Source: Taudactylus pleione
Lineage: Eukaryota; Chordata; Amphibia; Anura; Myobatrachidae
Length of the DNA stretch: 64,000 nt
Direction: 5' to 3'
Assembly: GCA_031769625.1 (NCBI GenBank)
Contig: JAUIMM010000126.1
Coordinates: forward strand, 7,154,001-7,218,000
The position numbers were made by a program, and so were the translations under genes. The first letter of the stretch is position 1. Every line of letters begins with the position of its first letter. The notes under the pieces were generated by a model. The model was not told the DNA's origin and did no database searches. It saw nothing but the letters and a program-made list of their open reading frames with translations. Of this stretch, positions 11,653 through 22,230 are shown piece by piece.

Positions 11653-12040
11653 CATTTACCCTTATGTGTTAACGACTGTTAACATGTGTTAATGCCCATT
11701 AACACATTAATTTAATGGTTGTTAAAAAGGGTCTCGGGTGAAATGGGGCTGGAATTAAATGGCCACTAGGTGTTAAAGACCGAAGCTACCACCCTTTTCA
11801 TCCCGTTAAATTAGCTGGGCTAATTGAATTTGGCCCTTAGTAATGCTAAACAAACTGTGAGAATTACTGTACTATTCTATATGTATAAACTTTTACATTA
11901 TATATGCAAATGTAACTTCTTTAGTTACACCTTGGAAAGGTAAGAAAAGAGAATACAATACCATGTGTATAAATCTATTTTATTTTCAATATTGTATTGA
12001 ATGTGAATTTGATAGTCTTATAGTAACTTAAAAAAGAGTA
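11653..12040. other. Spacer, nothing recognised
   Basis: Contains several TTAAC words near 11670-11720 and no gene or paired termini. Confidence 0.45.
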
Positions 12041-12588
12041 ATGCTGGGCATACACTGTACCTGGTAATGTACACGGGCCCCTGGGTCCAGGGGGGCCCGC
12101 ACCGCACCACCCTGTACCCATACTTTTTTTTTCATACTTACCGCGCTGATGTCCCACGGAGTAGCGCTGCTAAAAACACCTGGAAAATGGCCGCTGATGC
12201 CATTTTACCAGCATTTTGCGCATGCGCAGCAGGAAATCCCCTGGAAAATGGCGAGGCAGTCCGGAGTATACCGCTGCTGTCAGTTTGCTGACGGCAGCCG
12301 GGAAGAGAGGAAGGGGCCCCAGACAAGGAGTGAACAAAGGCCCCCTCCTCTCTTAAAACGCCCCTGATGGGAGCAAATGACATTCGACAACATTGGAAAA
12401 TGGACAAAAATGGTCGATCAGACAAATTGGTCAAATTAAACGAATTTAACCAATTTGAACAATTGTGTTTTCCAGTGTTTGGACCATATGTTGAATGTCA
12501 TTTGCTCCCATACATTACCAGGTTTTCATTCAAACCAGCCAGATTGGACAGATATCTGACAGATAATTGTATAGTGTATGCCCAGCAT
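12041..12588. mobile_element. MITE with 20-bp inverted ends
   Basis: ATGCTGGGCATACACTGTAC at the left matches the reverse complement of the right end with one mismatch (G to A). The centre contains a GC-rich insert (12063-12365), and the right half is rich in CAATTTG/CAAATTG words. The target duplication is ambiguous because TA-rich bases continue past both ends. Confidence 0.65.
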
Positions 12589-12843
12589 TAGTAACAGCGA
12601 ATAAGCGACGGCCCGCGAGTGGATACGCATACTGCGTTCACACCCACGACTCCATAGGATTGCATGGTGTGATTGCAGTGTGCTCCATAGCGTATGCTAC
12701 TGCTGGTAATCGCATGGCGCAATGTGTGCGCATGTTTGTAGTGCGATCGGCAAGGATATAAGAGGACATATCTGTACTTACACAGTGTAATTTACATTAC
12801 ATAAGGAGGCACAGGTGCATCACTTATAAATCTTACCTCAACA

Positions 12844-14051
12844 CAGGGCCGAAACTAGTGTTTTTGTCACACGGGGCAAGACAGTAATTTGGCACCCCCC
12901 TCCCCCTGGTAATTCCCCCGCAACAGTGCCCCCATAGTAATGCCCCTTCAGTAGTGCACCTATAGTAATGCCCGCTGAGGTAATGCCCCTGTACTAGTGG
13001 CCATATGGTAATGTTCCCATATAGTAATGCCCCTGTAGTGCCCATATGGTAATGCCCCCATAATAATGCCCCTGTAGTGCCCAAATAGTAATGCCCCTGT
13101 AGTCCCCATATAGTAATGCCCTCTAGTAATGCCCCTGTAGTGCCCATGTAGCAATACCCCTAGTAATGCCCCTGTAGTGCCCATTTAGTAATGCCCCTGT
13201 AGTGCTCCCTAGTAATGCCCCTGTAGAGCCTCCTGGTAATGCCCCTGTAGTGCCCATGTTGCAATACCCCTAGTAATCCCCCTGTAGTGCCCATTTAGTA
13301 ATCCCCCTGTAGTGCCCCCTAGTAATGCCCCTGTAAAGCCTCTTGGTAATGCCCCTGTAGTAATACCCCTAGTTACGCCCCTGTAGTTCACATTTAGTAA
13401 TGCCCTTGTAGTGTCCATGTACAGCCCCCTGCTAATGCCTCTGTAGAGCCCCCTGGTAATTCTCCTGTAGTGCCCTCTTGTAATGCTCTTTAGAGCCCCC
13501 TGGTAAAGCCCCTGTAGTGCCCCCTGATAATGCCCACATAGAGCCCCCTAATAATACCCCTGTAGTGCCCCCCGATAATGCCCCTGTAGTGCACCCTGGT
13601 AATGCCCCCGTAGTGCCCCCTGGTAATGCTCCCGTAGTGCCCCCTGATAATGCCCCTGTAGTGCTCCATGGTAATACTTTTGTAGTCCCCCTGGTAATGC
13701 CCCCGTAGTGCCGCTTACACACACTAAAAAAAGAAATACTTACCTTAAACCCCGCTCCTGTGACCGCCGCCGTTGGGTCCGCCCGGCTGCTCCTCGGAAC
13801 TATGGGAGAGCCGTCATTATGTCTCTCCCATAGTGCCTGTGGGGAGAGCCAGAAGCTGGAGTTCAGGAGAGAACTCCAGCCTCTGGCTAGCGCGGCGCTG
13901 CAGAGAAGAGCCGGGCGCCCATTGGTAATAAAATCTCAGCGGGCGCCCGCCTTAGAGTCTCCCTGCGGCGCTGGGCTGGAGGTCACTGACGCCGGGTGCA
14001 GTGGTGCACTCGGTGCACGTGCACCTCCAGCCCCCCCTAGTTGCGGCCCTG
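12844..14051. mobile_element. Non-autonomous hAT element (1.2 kb) with tandem array
   Basis: The left end CAGGGCCGAAACTAG and right end (reverse complement CAGGGCCGCAACTAG) match the family at 1111-1388. CTCAACA flanks both sides (7 of the expected 8 bases). A minisatellite fills 12905-13710, and the right third is a GC-rich unique segment without a gene. Confidence 0.85.
12905..13710. repeat. About 21-bp degenerate minisatellite
   Basis: Many copies of AGTAATGCCCCTGTAGTGCCC with frequent indels and substitutions. It opens long shadow frames on both strands (GITRGTTGALP-like and NAPVVPPD-like peptides), which are array artefacts. Confidence 0.9.
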
Positions 14052-15668
14052 CTCAACATACCAATCCTTGACAATGCAAATGATTGCCATGGTATGATTT
14101 TACTATCACCATAATTCATAGTGTGGATGGTGTAATCTGGTTGGTATAGATACAGTATTCTTATCAGGCCACAAAGTTTTACTGTATTACTGCAAAACCA
14201 CAAGATTTTCTGCTAACATTCTCTAACAGCTGATCCGCTTACCACTTTGCCTCCAAGGCTGTCTCTCAGGATTGTTATCACTCACCACTAGGCCTCTACT
14301 GGAGTTCTGCTCAGCTCTACTCCTGAGTTGCTTGCCTGGCACACTTGTCCACAGCCCTCTCATGCTACTAACAATCAGCGCGTCCCCATTAATGTGACCA
14401 AGAGTGACCTGTCATTCGTTACTGGGCTCTGTTAAGAGCAGTAGCAATGTTTTGGATTTTTTTTTTGCCAAATGTCGGGATGCTACATGGACCCCTTCAA
14501 CTTTTAATAAATAAATAAATAAAGTAATAAATTGGTGACAGAGGGATGAGTGGGTATGTTTATTTAATAAAGGACTTCCACCTTCGGTATCTGTGTCATG
14601 TCTTTTGTGTAATATTTTTTTACAGGTGGACCACAGGTGCCAGCGGACCTTTAATGTCTGGGCATGCTGGCACTTGTGGTTCAAAATGCCATCACACCAG
14701 GGCAGACTTGCTGGGACGTGTGGGGCACCTGTAAAAATACAATATTATTTAACTATTTTATTATTAAAGTATTACCTCTGCACCCAAAACCTAGGGGGAG
14801 GGGATATCCCATTTTTTCTTTTGGGGGGTTCCACTTCTCTAGGGATTCAAGCCCTGGGCTGGCCAATATGGGGCTGTTTGCCGTTATGGCAGGGGAACAT
14901 AACGGCAGAGAAAGAGAACTATTACATAGTGTACACTACAGTATAAACACCTTTTCTCTTTCTCGGTACCCAAACACCTTATGAATTTAACAGTTGGAGA
15001 AGCGCTGGAACTACCAATCTTTATATATTAACACTTTATCAAACTTTATTGGTTGACGTTCCCCAGTTCACAGCTACATACTCTCAACCTATGGTGAACG
15101 TTCCTCGTTTGGCATGGTTCCTTCTTTTCATATCTGCATATGTCTTCACAATGATTAGGAAACTCACTTAGCACATACACACATTCTGTCTTAACAATAG
15201 AGCTACTGGCTACTTATTTAATAGCAACACTTGCATCACATTGGTCTATTATGTTACTGCCATGCTTGGTCTAAGTATATCAATATACACCAAACTCTTT
15301 CTATTTATCGAATATTAGGTATTTTTCCAATTAGTTTTATTTGAAAGTATTGTCATCTGTAACATGTTTCTGATACTCCTTCCTGCTGTATGTCATGATT
15401 TTACTGGTGTGATTCCTGACCTACTGTACTGTAAAGCTATTCTTGATTTAATGTTATGAATAGCAAAATCATCTAACTTCTACAGCTTCATTGTCTTACC
15501 CTGGACTACCAAAACATTTTTCCCCTGATTATTTAGATATGCAATTGTTATTTTGTTTTTTTAAATGTTTACTAAATTCCCATACACTGGGCATAAAATG
15601 TAATGTTCAGAATTCTAAAGAAAATGGTTCGCTTGACTGTCATGTATGACAGTGTCCATACATTCTGA
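14052..15668. other. Spacer, nothing firmly recognised
   Basis: A TAAA-rich simple repeat lies near 14505-14525. No domain, array or target duplication was identified in the rest. Confidence 0.4.
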
Positions 15669-15676
15669 GCTGGGAG

Positions 15677-16016
15677 CAGTGGCGTAAGTTCATCCCAGAC
15701 GCCCGGAGGCAAGTTGTAATTTGGTGCCCCCCCATCACAGCCACTGACACTGTAATGTAGCAATTCGCATGCAGACAGGCAATAGATAGTCAAAGGCAGC
15801 AGCTGATGGTCTGACATGGAGCTCTCCACTAGTGTATGGTGGCTTCTCAGGTGTCGGGAAGGGGTGCCATGTATTGGGCAGCAGTGACGGTACACTCCAG
15901 GTACATAGTTACAGCCCCAAGTGGGGTGAATATGTTTTGGGCAATGGAGGAGGTGCCCCTTCAGAGCTGGAGCCCGGCGGCAGGCGCCTCCATTGTCTCC
16001 CATAGTTCTGCCCCTG
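15677..16016. mobile_element. Short non-autonomous hAT element with perfect TSD
   Basis: The left end CAGTGGCGTAAGTT and the right end (reverse complement CAGGGGCAGAACTATG) are hAT-like. The 8-bp flanks are identical, GCTGGGAG at 15669-15676 and 16017-16024, so this is among the best-preserved insertions in the window. It has no coding capacity. Confidence 0.92.
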
Positions 16017-16024
16017 GCTGGGAG

Positions 16025-17330
16025 TAAAGCAAAAAGATGCAAGTAACTATGTACCTGGACAAACCATGTTGCAATGCAAGTGGTGCAATTAAATGTATCA
16101 TTGTTTCATGCAGGATAAATATTGGCTGCTCTTACATGTAATGTAACCCACAAATGCTGGACAACTTTACTTTTACACTGTAACTTTGATTTGCACTAGG
16201 ACATGCCCGTTCCCAAATATACATTTATCTGAACCTTTTAAATCTGCCCCACCTGCAGTGCAACATGGTTTTGCCAAAGAGCAAAGTTATGTAGGGTACA
16301 CACTTGAACAACAAATCATTAGATCAGCTGACCAATCTAACAATTTGGCAAAGTTATGTACAAATGACCTTACCAATCGGCTGCCCGATATGTCTGGCCA
16401 AAAGAACCAGCTGTGATGTCATGTCATTATCTCTGGTTCCTATGGCCACCATATGGGTCGGTCGGGTGTACACACAAGCAGATGTACAAGAGCTATCTTT
16501 CAGATATATCGCATCTGCCGTGCATCACAGCCAATGCAATATATCTGTGAGAGACGTCTTTCACACGAATATTGTGTGCCTGATGGACTTAACAAAATAC
16601 TGTTAGTCGGCTGTATGAACAATATATTGCTCAGCATTACTTGTTTTTTTGGGGGGTTTGAATCTCAAATCAGAATCAACCCCACTGTTGGTATTGCATA
16701 GAAAAAAACAATGAACGAGGGCACACTCACAATCCATCAGCGTTAATGTGTTTAAATATAACGTGCTCATGTAATTGTGATGCCAGTATTTTACTTTAGC
16801 CTAGTAGAGTAGTAAAGGATGTTTGAAATAAAATTCAATGAAGGTAAAAAATAGAAATTAAAAATAATAAATGTACTGTATAAAAATAAGAAGAAGAAGA
16901 GGGGAGAGAAATATAATGAAATGGGTGGTAAATGTTACAAGTAATGCCGAGAAGGGTGAGGTGGGGAAGCATAGCTGAAAGGGAATGGAAGAGATAGAAC
17001 AGTAAGACGGTTAAGAATCTTTATAGCTCTTTTAGGGATTATGTTTTGCCATTGTAATCAGGAACAGTTCTGTAGTAACTTACCCTAACTGATCCTATGT
17101 TGCTCCTCCGGCTGGTGCGTGTTATCAGGGTGTCCTGTGTGACCCTCACACCGCCCCCCCTCCCAGGAGTCTGTATACACACTGCTCCAGGTGCTTCACC
17201 TGGTCTGTGAAAACCAGAAGTGATGCAGCAGGGTGAAGTAGCAGGGAAGCCTGTAAGGAATTGTCCCAGTTTGCTGACTGCTGACACTGTTGCTGTGTTT
17301 GTCGATTAATTTCCTCCTAATAGCTTATAT
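16025..17330. other. Spacer with one possible MITE end
   Basis: GTACACACTTGAACAACAAATC near 16298 and GGGTGTACACACAAGCAG near 16466 look like a collapsed MITE, but no clean pairing emerges. AT-rich to 17000; no gene. Confidence 0.35.
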
Positions 17331-17664
17331 CATTGGTTCCCAAACTTTGTTGAATCACGGCACCCTAGAGTGTCAGCATTTTTTCCATGGCACCCCTGGG
17401 GCAAAAGTTTATTGAGAAATTCAGCAAAAATTAAATAAAAAAAAACTGTGCCTATGTCACCCTTAGGATCAGTTATGTGGTGGTTGACAGAGCTGTGCTT
17501 CTTTTTGGCCACATATTTTTTGATTGGCAGCAGCCAGCACTGGTTTTGCCTATCACACTGACTAAAAATCATTTATTTGTACTGGACCACCAACCCAAGG
17601 CACGTGCCCTGCAGCTGCCCTGAGGCACACCAGGGTGCAATGGCACCCAGTTTGGGAACCACTG
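17331..17664. mobile_element. Old short hAT element (334 bp)
   Basis: The left end CATTGGTTCCCAAACTTTG pairs with the right end (reverse complement CAGTGGTTCCCAAACTGGG), the terminus seen in widespread vertebrate hAT MITEs. Flanks GCTTATAT and TCTTACAT match at 6 of 8 bases, which suggests an older insertion. Confidence 0.8.
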
Positions 17665-17922
17665 TCTTACATGATACAGATGCTTCCTGTAAACAATATC
17701 AATTTTACTCTTATATGCCACAAAATCAAAACTAAATGATCTGACAGATATGTTTTTTCAACATAATCATTCTTCCCATGCCTTGATGCTTACCAGATTT
17801 GATGGCATTCTGCCTATTAGTTAGAACTGCAGACAACTCAGCTCTGAATAGGGTAGAAATGTGCTGGTCCAGTTCTCAGAGAACTGACAACAACCAAATT
17901 TAGAGGTGCTGAGTCTAACCAA

Positions 17923-18472
17923 GGGGGTCATTCAGACCCGCTCGCGAGCGCAGGACGCTCGCAAGCGGGTCGATGTTCCCCCACTGCGCATGCGCATGAC
18001 GGAGGGAGCTCCGTCGTGCGCATGCGCGAGACCCGGCGAGCGACGGGCTCTCCATCGCTCCAGGTCTCGCACCAAAGGGGGAGGGCTGTCGATTTTGATT
18101 GACAGCACGCCCCCTTTGGTGGGCATGCTGGGGGCGTGCCTGCCTGATGGAGGCGTTTCCATGGGAACGCCTACCGTCTGAAGCCGGCCCCACTGACATC
18201 ACTAGTGATGTCAGTGGGAGTGATTTTGGCTCTGATAGAGCCAAAATCACTCCAGGGCTTGCGGCAGCGAGACCCTACCGCAGGGTCTCCGTCGCAAGCC
18301 CAATGGTCGCAATGGTCAAGACCACCGCGACCATCATCATGGACCCTCGCATATGCTGTGGGTGGTCACCCACAGCTATGCGAACGGCCAGGAGGCCGCT
18401 CCATTTTCATGGAGGAGGGCCCTGATTCAGAGCGAGCACTCTGGTCAGAGCGTTCGGCTCTGAATCAGGCCC
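17923..18472. mobile_element. Harbinger-type MITE (550 bp)
   Basis: The left end GGGGGTCATTCAGACCC and right end (reverse complement GGGCCTGATTCAGAGCC) are flanked by CAA on both sides. The interior is a chain of palindromes, including a perfect 30-bp one at 18189-18218 and a 15-bp-arm hairpin at 18219-18251. It is closely related to 32538-33048. Confidence 0.88.
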
Positions 18473-18499
18473 CAAGTTCAGAATCACTTTGGGGTATAG

Positions 18500-18900
18500 A
18501 GTTGAACTGAGTCCTGGTTCAGATCTTCCTGCGGTTCGGAACTCTGTTTTAAAAACTGAACTCGGGTTTTGGATTGCATGCTAACAGGTCAAAACAACAT
18601 AATTTTACCTTTTTTTTTTTTTTAAATACAGATCCAAAACCAAAACACGAAGAGGGATCCGGTTCCAAACTCAAACTCAAAAACACAGTATATATATATA
18701 TATTTTCTAATACTTACCTCACTGAGGTCCCATGTGTAATCCTGCACAAAATGCCCGAGGTTTCGCACATGTGCAGTGGGGAAATCATTGGGAAAAAGAG
18801 GCCCCCTCCTCTCTTAATATGCCTCTGCTCCCCAGGCAGTAGTAGCTATTATACACCAGCAGAATCACCTGACAAGTTAGATGAGAAGGGGAGATTTTTT
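18500..18900. mobile_element. Relic of a hAT 3' end
   Basis: Positions 18620-18690 repeat ACAGATCCAAAACCAAAAC and ACACGAAGAGGGATCC words that match the 3' subterminal region of the hAT element ending at 29069. No terminus survives at the AT-rich right side, so it is a truncated, diverged relative. Confidence 0.55.
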
Positions 18901-18903
18901 TAG

Positions 18904-20330
18904 TCCTTCAATTTTAAAAAAGATTTATGATAGGACAATATACAGAATCTAGATTTGGGAGTTTTTTTATCCAGGTTGTAGTACATGGGACTTCCTTGAA
19001 ACAAACCTAGGTAAACATAAATATGCCTTTATTTTGATTTTCCAAGGCACACACAATGCTACCATTATATACTGCTTTGCATTGTTTAAAATAAAAATGT
19101 ATAGAACATTTCAAATCTGATTTGTCTAATGAGAAAATCAAGAAATCCAGCAGTCATTTGTATGAATAATCCTAGTGTAAGTGTGATAAGAATAAGACGC
19201 AAATAGAAAGCTTGGCTTGTCTCCCCTGTAGGAAAATGTCTAAGAATATCACATATTTTCTACAATATAAGCAGTATAATTGTCAACAGAATACATACAA
19301 GCGCAGCGATGACAAGATATTGGTCCTGCCATAGGCAGAACAAAACTAATGTATAAGACAGCTGTTAAGAACCAGCTGAGTACTTTCTCTTGCTAATTAT
19401 AAACAATAGATAAAGTTGAGAGTGAAAGTGACAGGACGCAGACTCAGTTAAATAGAATACCCAATATATGCAGGGGCGGATTGGGATGTAAAACCAGCCC
19501 GGGAAATTTATGGAAGCAGCCCTAATGTGGGCGGAGTCTGTTGAGGGATGGAGTCTGTCAAGGGGGCAGAATCCTCCATCATTGGGCCTAATTCTGAATT
19601 AGATCCAAAAATTTTTGTTTTTAAGATGCTATTCACTTTAATTTTTACATAGAACCCAGTGTGGATCTTGCTTTTGTGCGTGAAATAGATTCGGCTATTA
19701 CTCTCTTCCCAAAATACATATTATAGCAAAGCATCATTTCCACACAAAAATTAACATTTTAAAACATATTCATACAGTATATGCATGTACGCACACAATC
19801 TAAATGTAATGCCCAGCGTTGCCTGGATTTCTTTTTTTTTATTTTTAATTATTGCTGTCCCCAATGGTGCCTTTTTTTTGTTTTTGCTACTCTCTCTTCT
19901 GCCTGTTTTCCTCCCCTCTTCTCCATTCTTATTCCATCTCTCACTTCCTGCTCTGTCTTTTCCCCTTATTTCTCCCTCCACAATTTCTTTCTCTTGCTCT
20001 CATATACTCCTTCCTTTATCTTTTATCCCTCTACTTTGTCTCTCTTCCCTCCTGTCTTCCACCTTTTTCTCCTCTCGCTTTCCTGCCCCTCTATGTCAGT
20101 GTCTATTTTGGTTCTGACATTCTTTCCTGATAATTTTTTGTGATGGAGATTGTGTATCAGTTAGCATGAGAGTCAGGGTGAGTGTGTGAGAGTAACATTG
20201 TGGGTGTGATACGTAGCTTGAGTGATTGTGTGAATGGTAGGAATGCTGTAATTGATGGGTGTAGGGACATTGAGGGTCAGTGTGAGTGATACAGAGATGA
20301 ATGTGACTGAGTGACAGGACAATGAGGGTC
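18904..20330. other. Spacer with pyrimidine-rich tract
   Basis: At 19484 a fragment beginning CAGGGGCGGATTGGG resembles a truncated hAT end. From 19830 to 20100 the plus strand is pyrimidine-rich and open in several frames at once, which marks base composition and not coding. No gene. Confidence 0.45.
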
Positions 20331-20334
20331 AGAG

Positions 20335-20757
20335 TAATGGTTGCCATACATGGTGCGATTTGTAATCGCATCTGATGTCGCATACGATTTCCCCTGAAAA
20401 TTCTTCCCTTCAGATTCTGTATGATTTGTGTTTAAAATGCAACGATTCCACGTAAGACTATAAGATTTGATCTATCGTACATGATTTGAAATGGCGGCAG
20501 AGAGTGGCCAGGGACATCACAGATCCTACATCGGATCACAGATGAACAAAAGCATATACGATGTGTGTCACATCATACACGATCGGTCGAGATCTCTCTG
20601 AAAAACCATCAGATTTGCAATCCAACTAGAGGACAGCGGGAACGTGCATCGGGGTCGCAGAACACACAAAAAACACCTATTTTCATACTATTGGTCTGTA
20701 CAACCAGTCGAAAGTGTCCATATCGGGTAAAAAATTGTACCGTGTATGGGCACCTTA
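20335..20757. mobile_element. MITE with inverted ends
   Basis: The left end GGTTGCCATACATGGTGCGA matches the reverse complement of the right end (AGGTGCCCATACACGGTAC) with several mismatches and one indel. A relative's left end (GCTGGCCATACACCAGACC) is at 60427. No target duplication could be fixed. Confidence 0.6.
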
Positions 20758-20764
20758 GGTGACA

Positions 20765-21442
20765 GTGAGTATGAGTGGCAAGAATATTGAGATTGAGTGA
20801 CAGGCAGGGTAAGGACACACATTGTGAGGGCAAGAAAAGGATTGTGGGAAGATGTCTAATAGCTGCCCAGTAGATTCAGTCCAGGGAGGACTGAGGCAGA
20901 TGAGTCAGATAGTCCAGATGGGACTGCAATTGGAGGCCAGTGTGTGCTGAGAAGCCACTGGTGGCTAGGAAGTTGGGGTTCAGACCTACAGGAGGTAGGG
21001 AGAACCCAAAAACATTTAAAAGACTGTGTTAACACTGCAACTGTGAGGTGATGTCAGCCAGCCAGCTAAAGACCAGGCCGGAAGCCTGTGTTAACCTGCT
21101 AGAGGAAACAGGGCTGAGACTGAAATTGTGAGTGGACCAGAAGGCCAGTCCAGACCTGCATGTGGCAGAAGGGAGCTGCCAAGATTTGAACATTTAATGT
21201 GAGAAAGACTTTGCATTTACAGATTAGCTGTGTTCTGTTAGTAAGGGCTCAAGAAGTGAGTTAGCTGCCCTGATTGGGGCTGGGAGTTTGTTATATTGTT
21301 TCCTGATTATGTTGACATTATAGTACTTTTCATTCATTTTACCTGGAAAAGCTGCATGGACCCTCACTCGAGCACTAAACACTGTACTACTGATACTAAA
21401 TAAACCTGTATCATCACAATAAATTTTATATATATATATATA
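20765..21442. other. Spacer, nothing recognised
   Basis: Purine-rich plus strand with no gene, ending in a short (TA)n run at about 21425-21446. Confidence 0.45.
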
Positions 21443-21652
21443 TATAATGTATAGAAGAATGAGGCGGCACTCTGACACAGCATCAAAAGAAGTAGACACG
21501 GAGCCTCAGCTCGTCAACGTTTCAACTCTATTTCAGAATTTTCGTCCTGACGAAAATTCTGAAATAGAATTGAAACGTTGACGAGCTGAGGCTCCGTGTC
21601 TACTTCTTTTGATGCTGTGTCAGAGTGCCGCCTCATTCTTCTATACATTATA
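21443..21652. repeat. 210-bp palindrome from Penelope-like termini
   Basis: Arms of about 104 bp meet around a 2-nt centre (21547-21548) with one mismatch found (C at 21527). The word GAGTGCCGCC and the AACGTTGACGAG block mark a Penelope-type terminal repeat present head-to-head. A hammerhead motif is complete on the plus strand only: the asymmetric centre destroys the core on the minus strand. Confidence 0.85.
21542..21584 (+). ncRNA. Hammerhead ribozyme-like motif 2 (best)
   Basis: Helix I is TCGTC (21542-21546) with GACGA (21580-21584). The core CTGACGA is at 21547-21553, helix II AATTCT/AGAATT has a 5-nt loop, then come GAAAC at 21572-21576 and GTT, with cleavage expected after 21579. 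Helix III is only the self-complementary ACGT, so activity would need a dimer, as described for Penelope-like hammerheads. All core bases I can check are canonical. Confidence 0.75.
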
Positions 21653-21898
21653 ATTTATCTTGTGGAAGGCACCGGACTATCAATGTCAAAGTGTGAGGTT
21701 TTAGTGCAGAGTATAACGATTTTTATATATATATATATTAGGGGTGAGCGGGTTCGGATTTCTGAAATCCGAACCCCCCCGAGCCCCCCCGATCCGAGTC
21801 CGATCCGAGTCAGGCTCGACTTTTCCCGCCTGACTCGGATCTGACATCGAGGCAAAACGTCATCATCCCGCCTTCCGAGTCTCGCGGGTTTTGGATCC

Positions 21899-21907
21899 TA
21901 TATAAGG
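21899..21907 (+). promoter_or_regulatory. TATA box of the hAT element
   Basis: TATATAAGG lies 160 bp inside the left terminus, just downstream of GC-rich repeats and an ACGTCATC (CRE-like) word near 21858. It is the only TATA-type signal I see between the terminus and the transposase gene; a start about 30 bp downstream would give a leader of about 3.4 kb if unspliced. Confidence 0.55.
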
Positions 21908-22230
21908 TACCCGCGTCGGCGCCATTTTCTCACTCGGCTGTGGACAGTGAAGAGGGAGGGTGGGAGTTAGTGCTGTGTAGTGTAGTGTAGTGTAGTGCTG
22001 CTGTTGTCCACTACTTCAAAGTCCATAGGGGCTGGCTGTGTTGTGCTGTGCTGCTGTTGTTAATAGGGGCTGTGTCCACTACTTCAAAGTCCATAGGGGC
22101 TGGCTGGACTGTGTTGTGCAGTCAGTTCCAAAGTCCTGTGCAGTGTCCCAGTCCTAAAGGGGTGCTGTAGTGTTGTCCAGGGGGTGCTCTGTCCATCAGG
22201 GGTGCTCCCCCCAAGTGCTAAAAAAATAAT

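Noticed and set aside
19781..20143. Overlapping hydrophobic ORFs suggesting a membrane protein
   Set aside because: All plus frames are open across a pyrimidine-rich tract, which indicates base composition and not coding.
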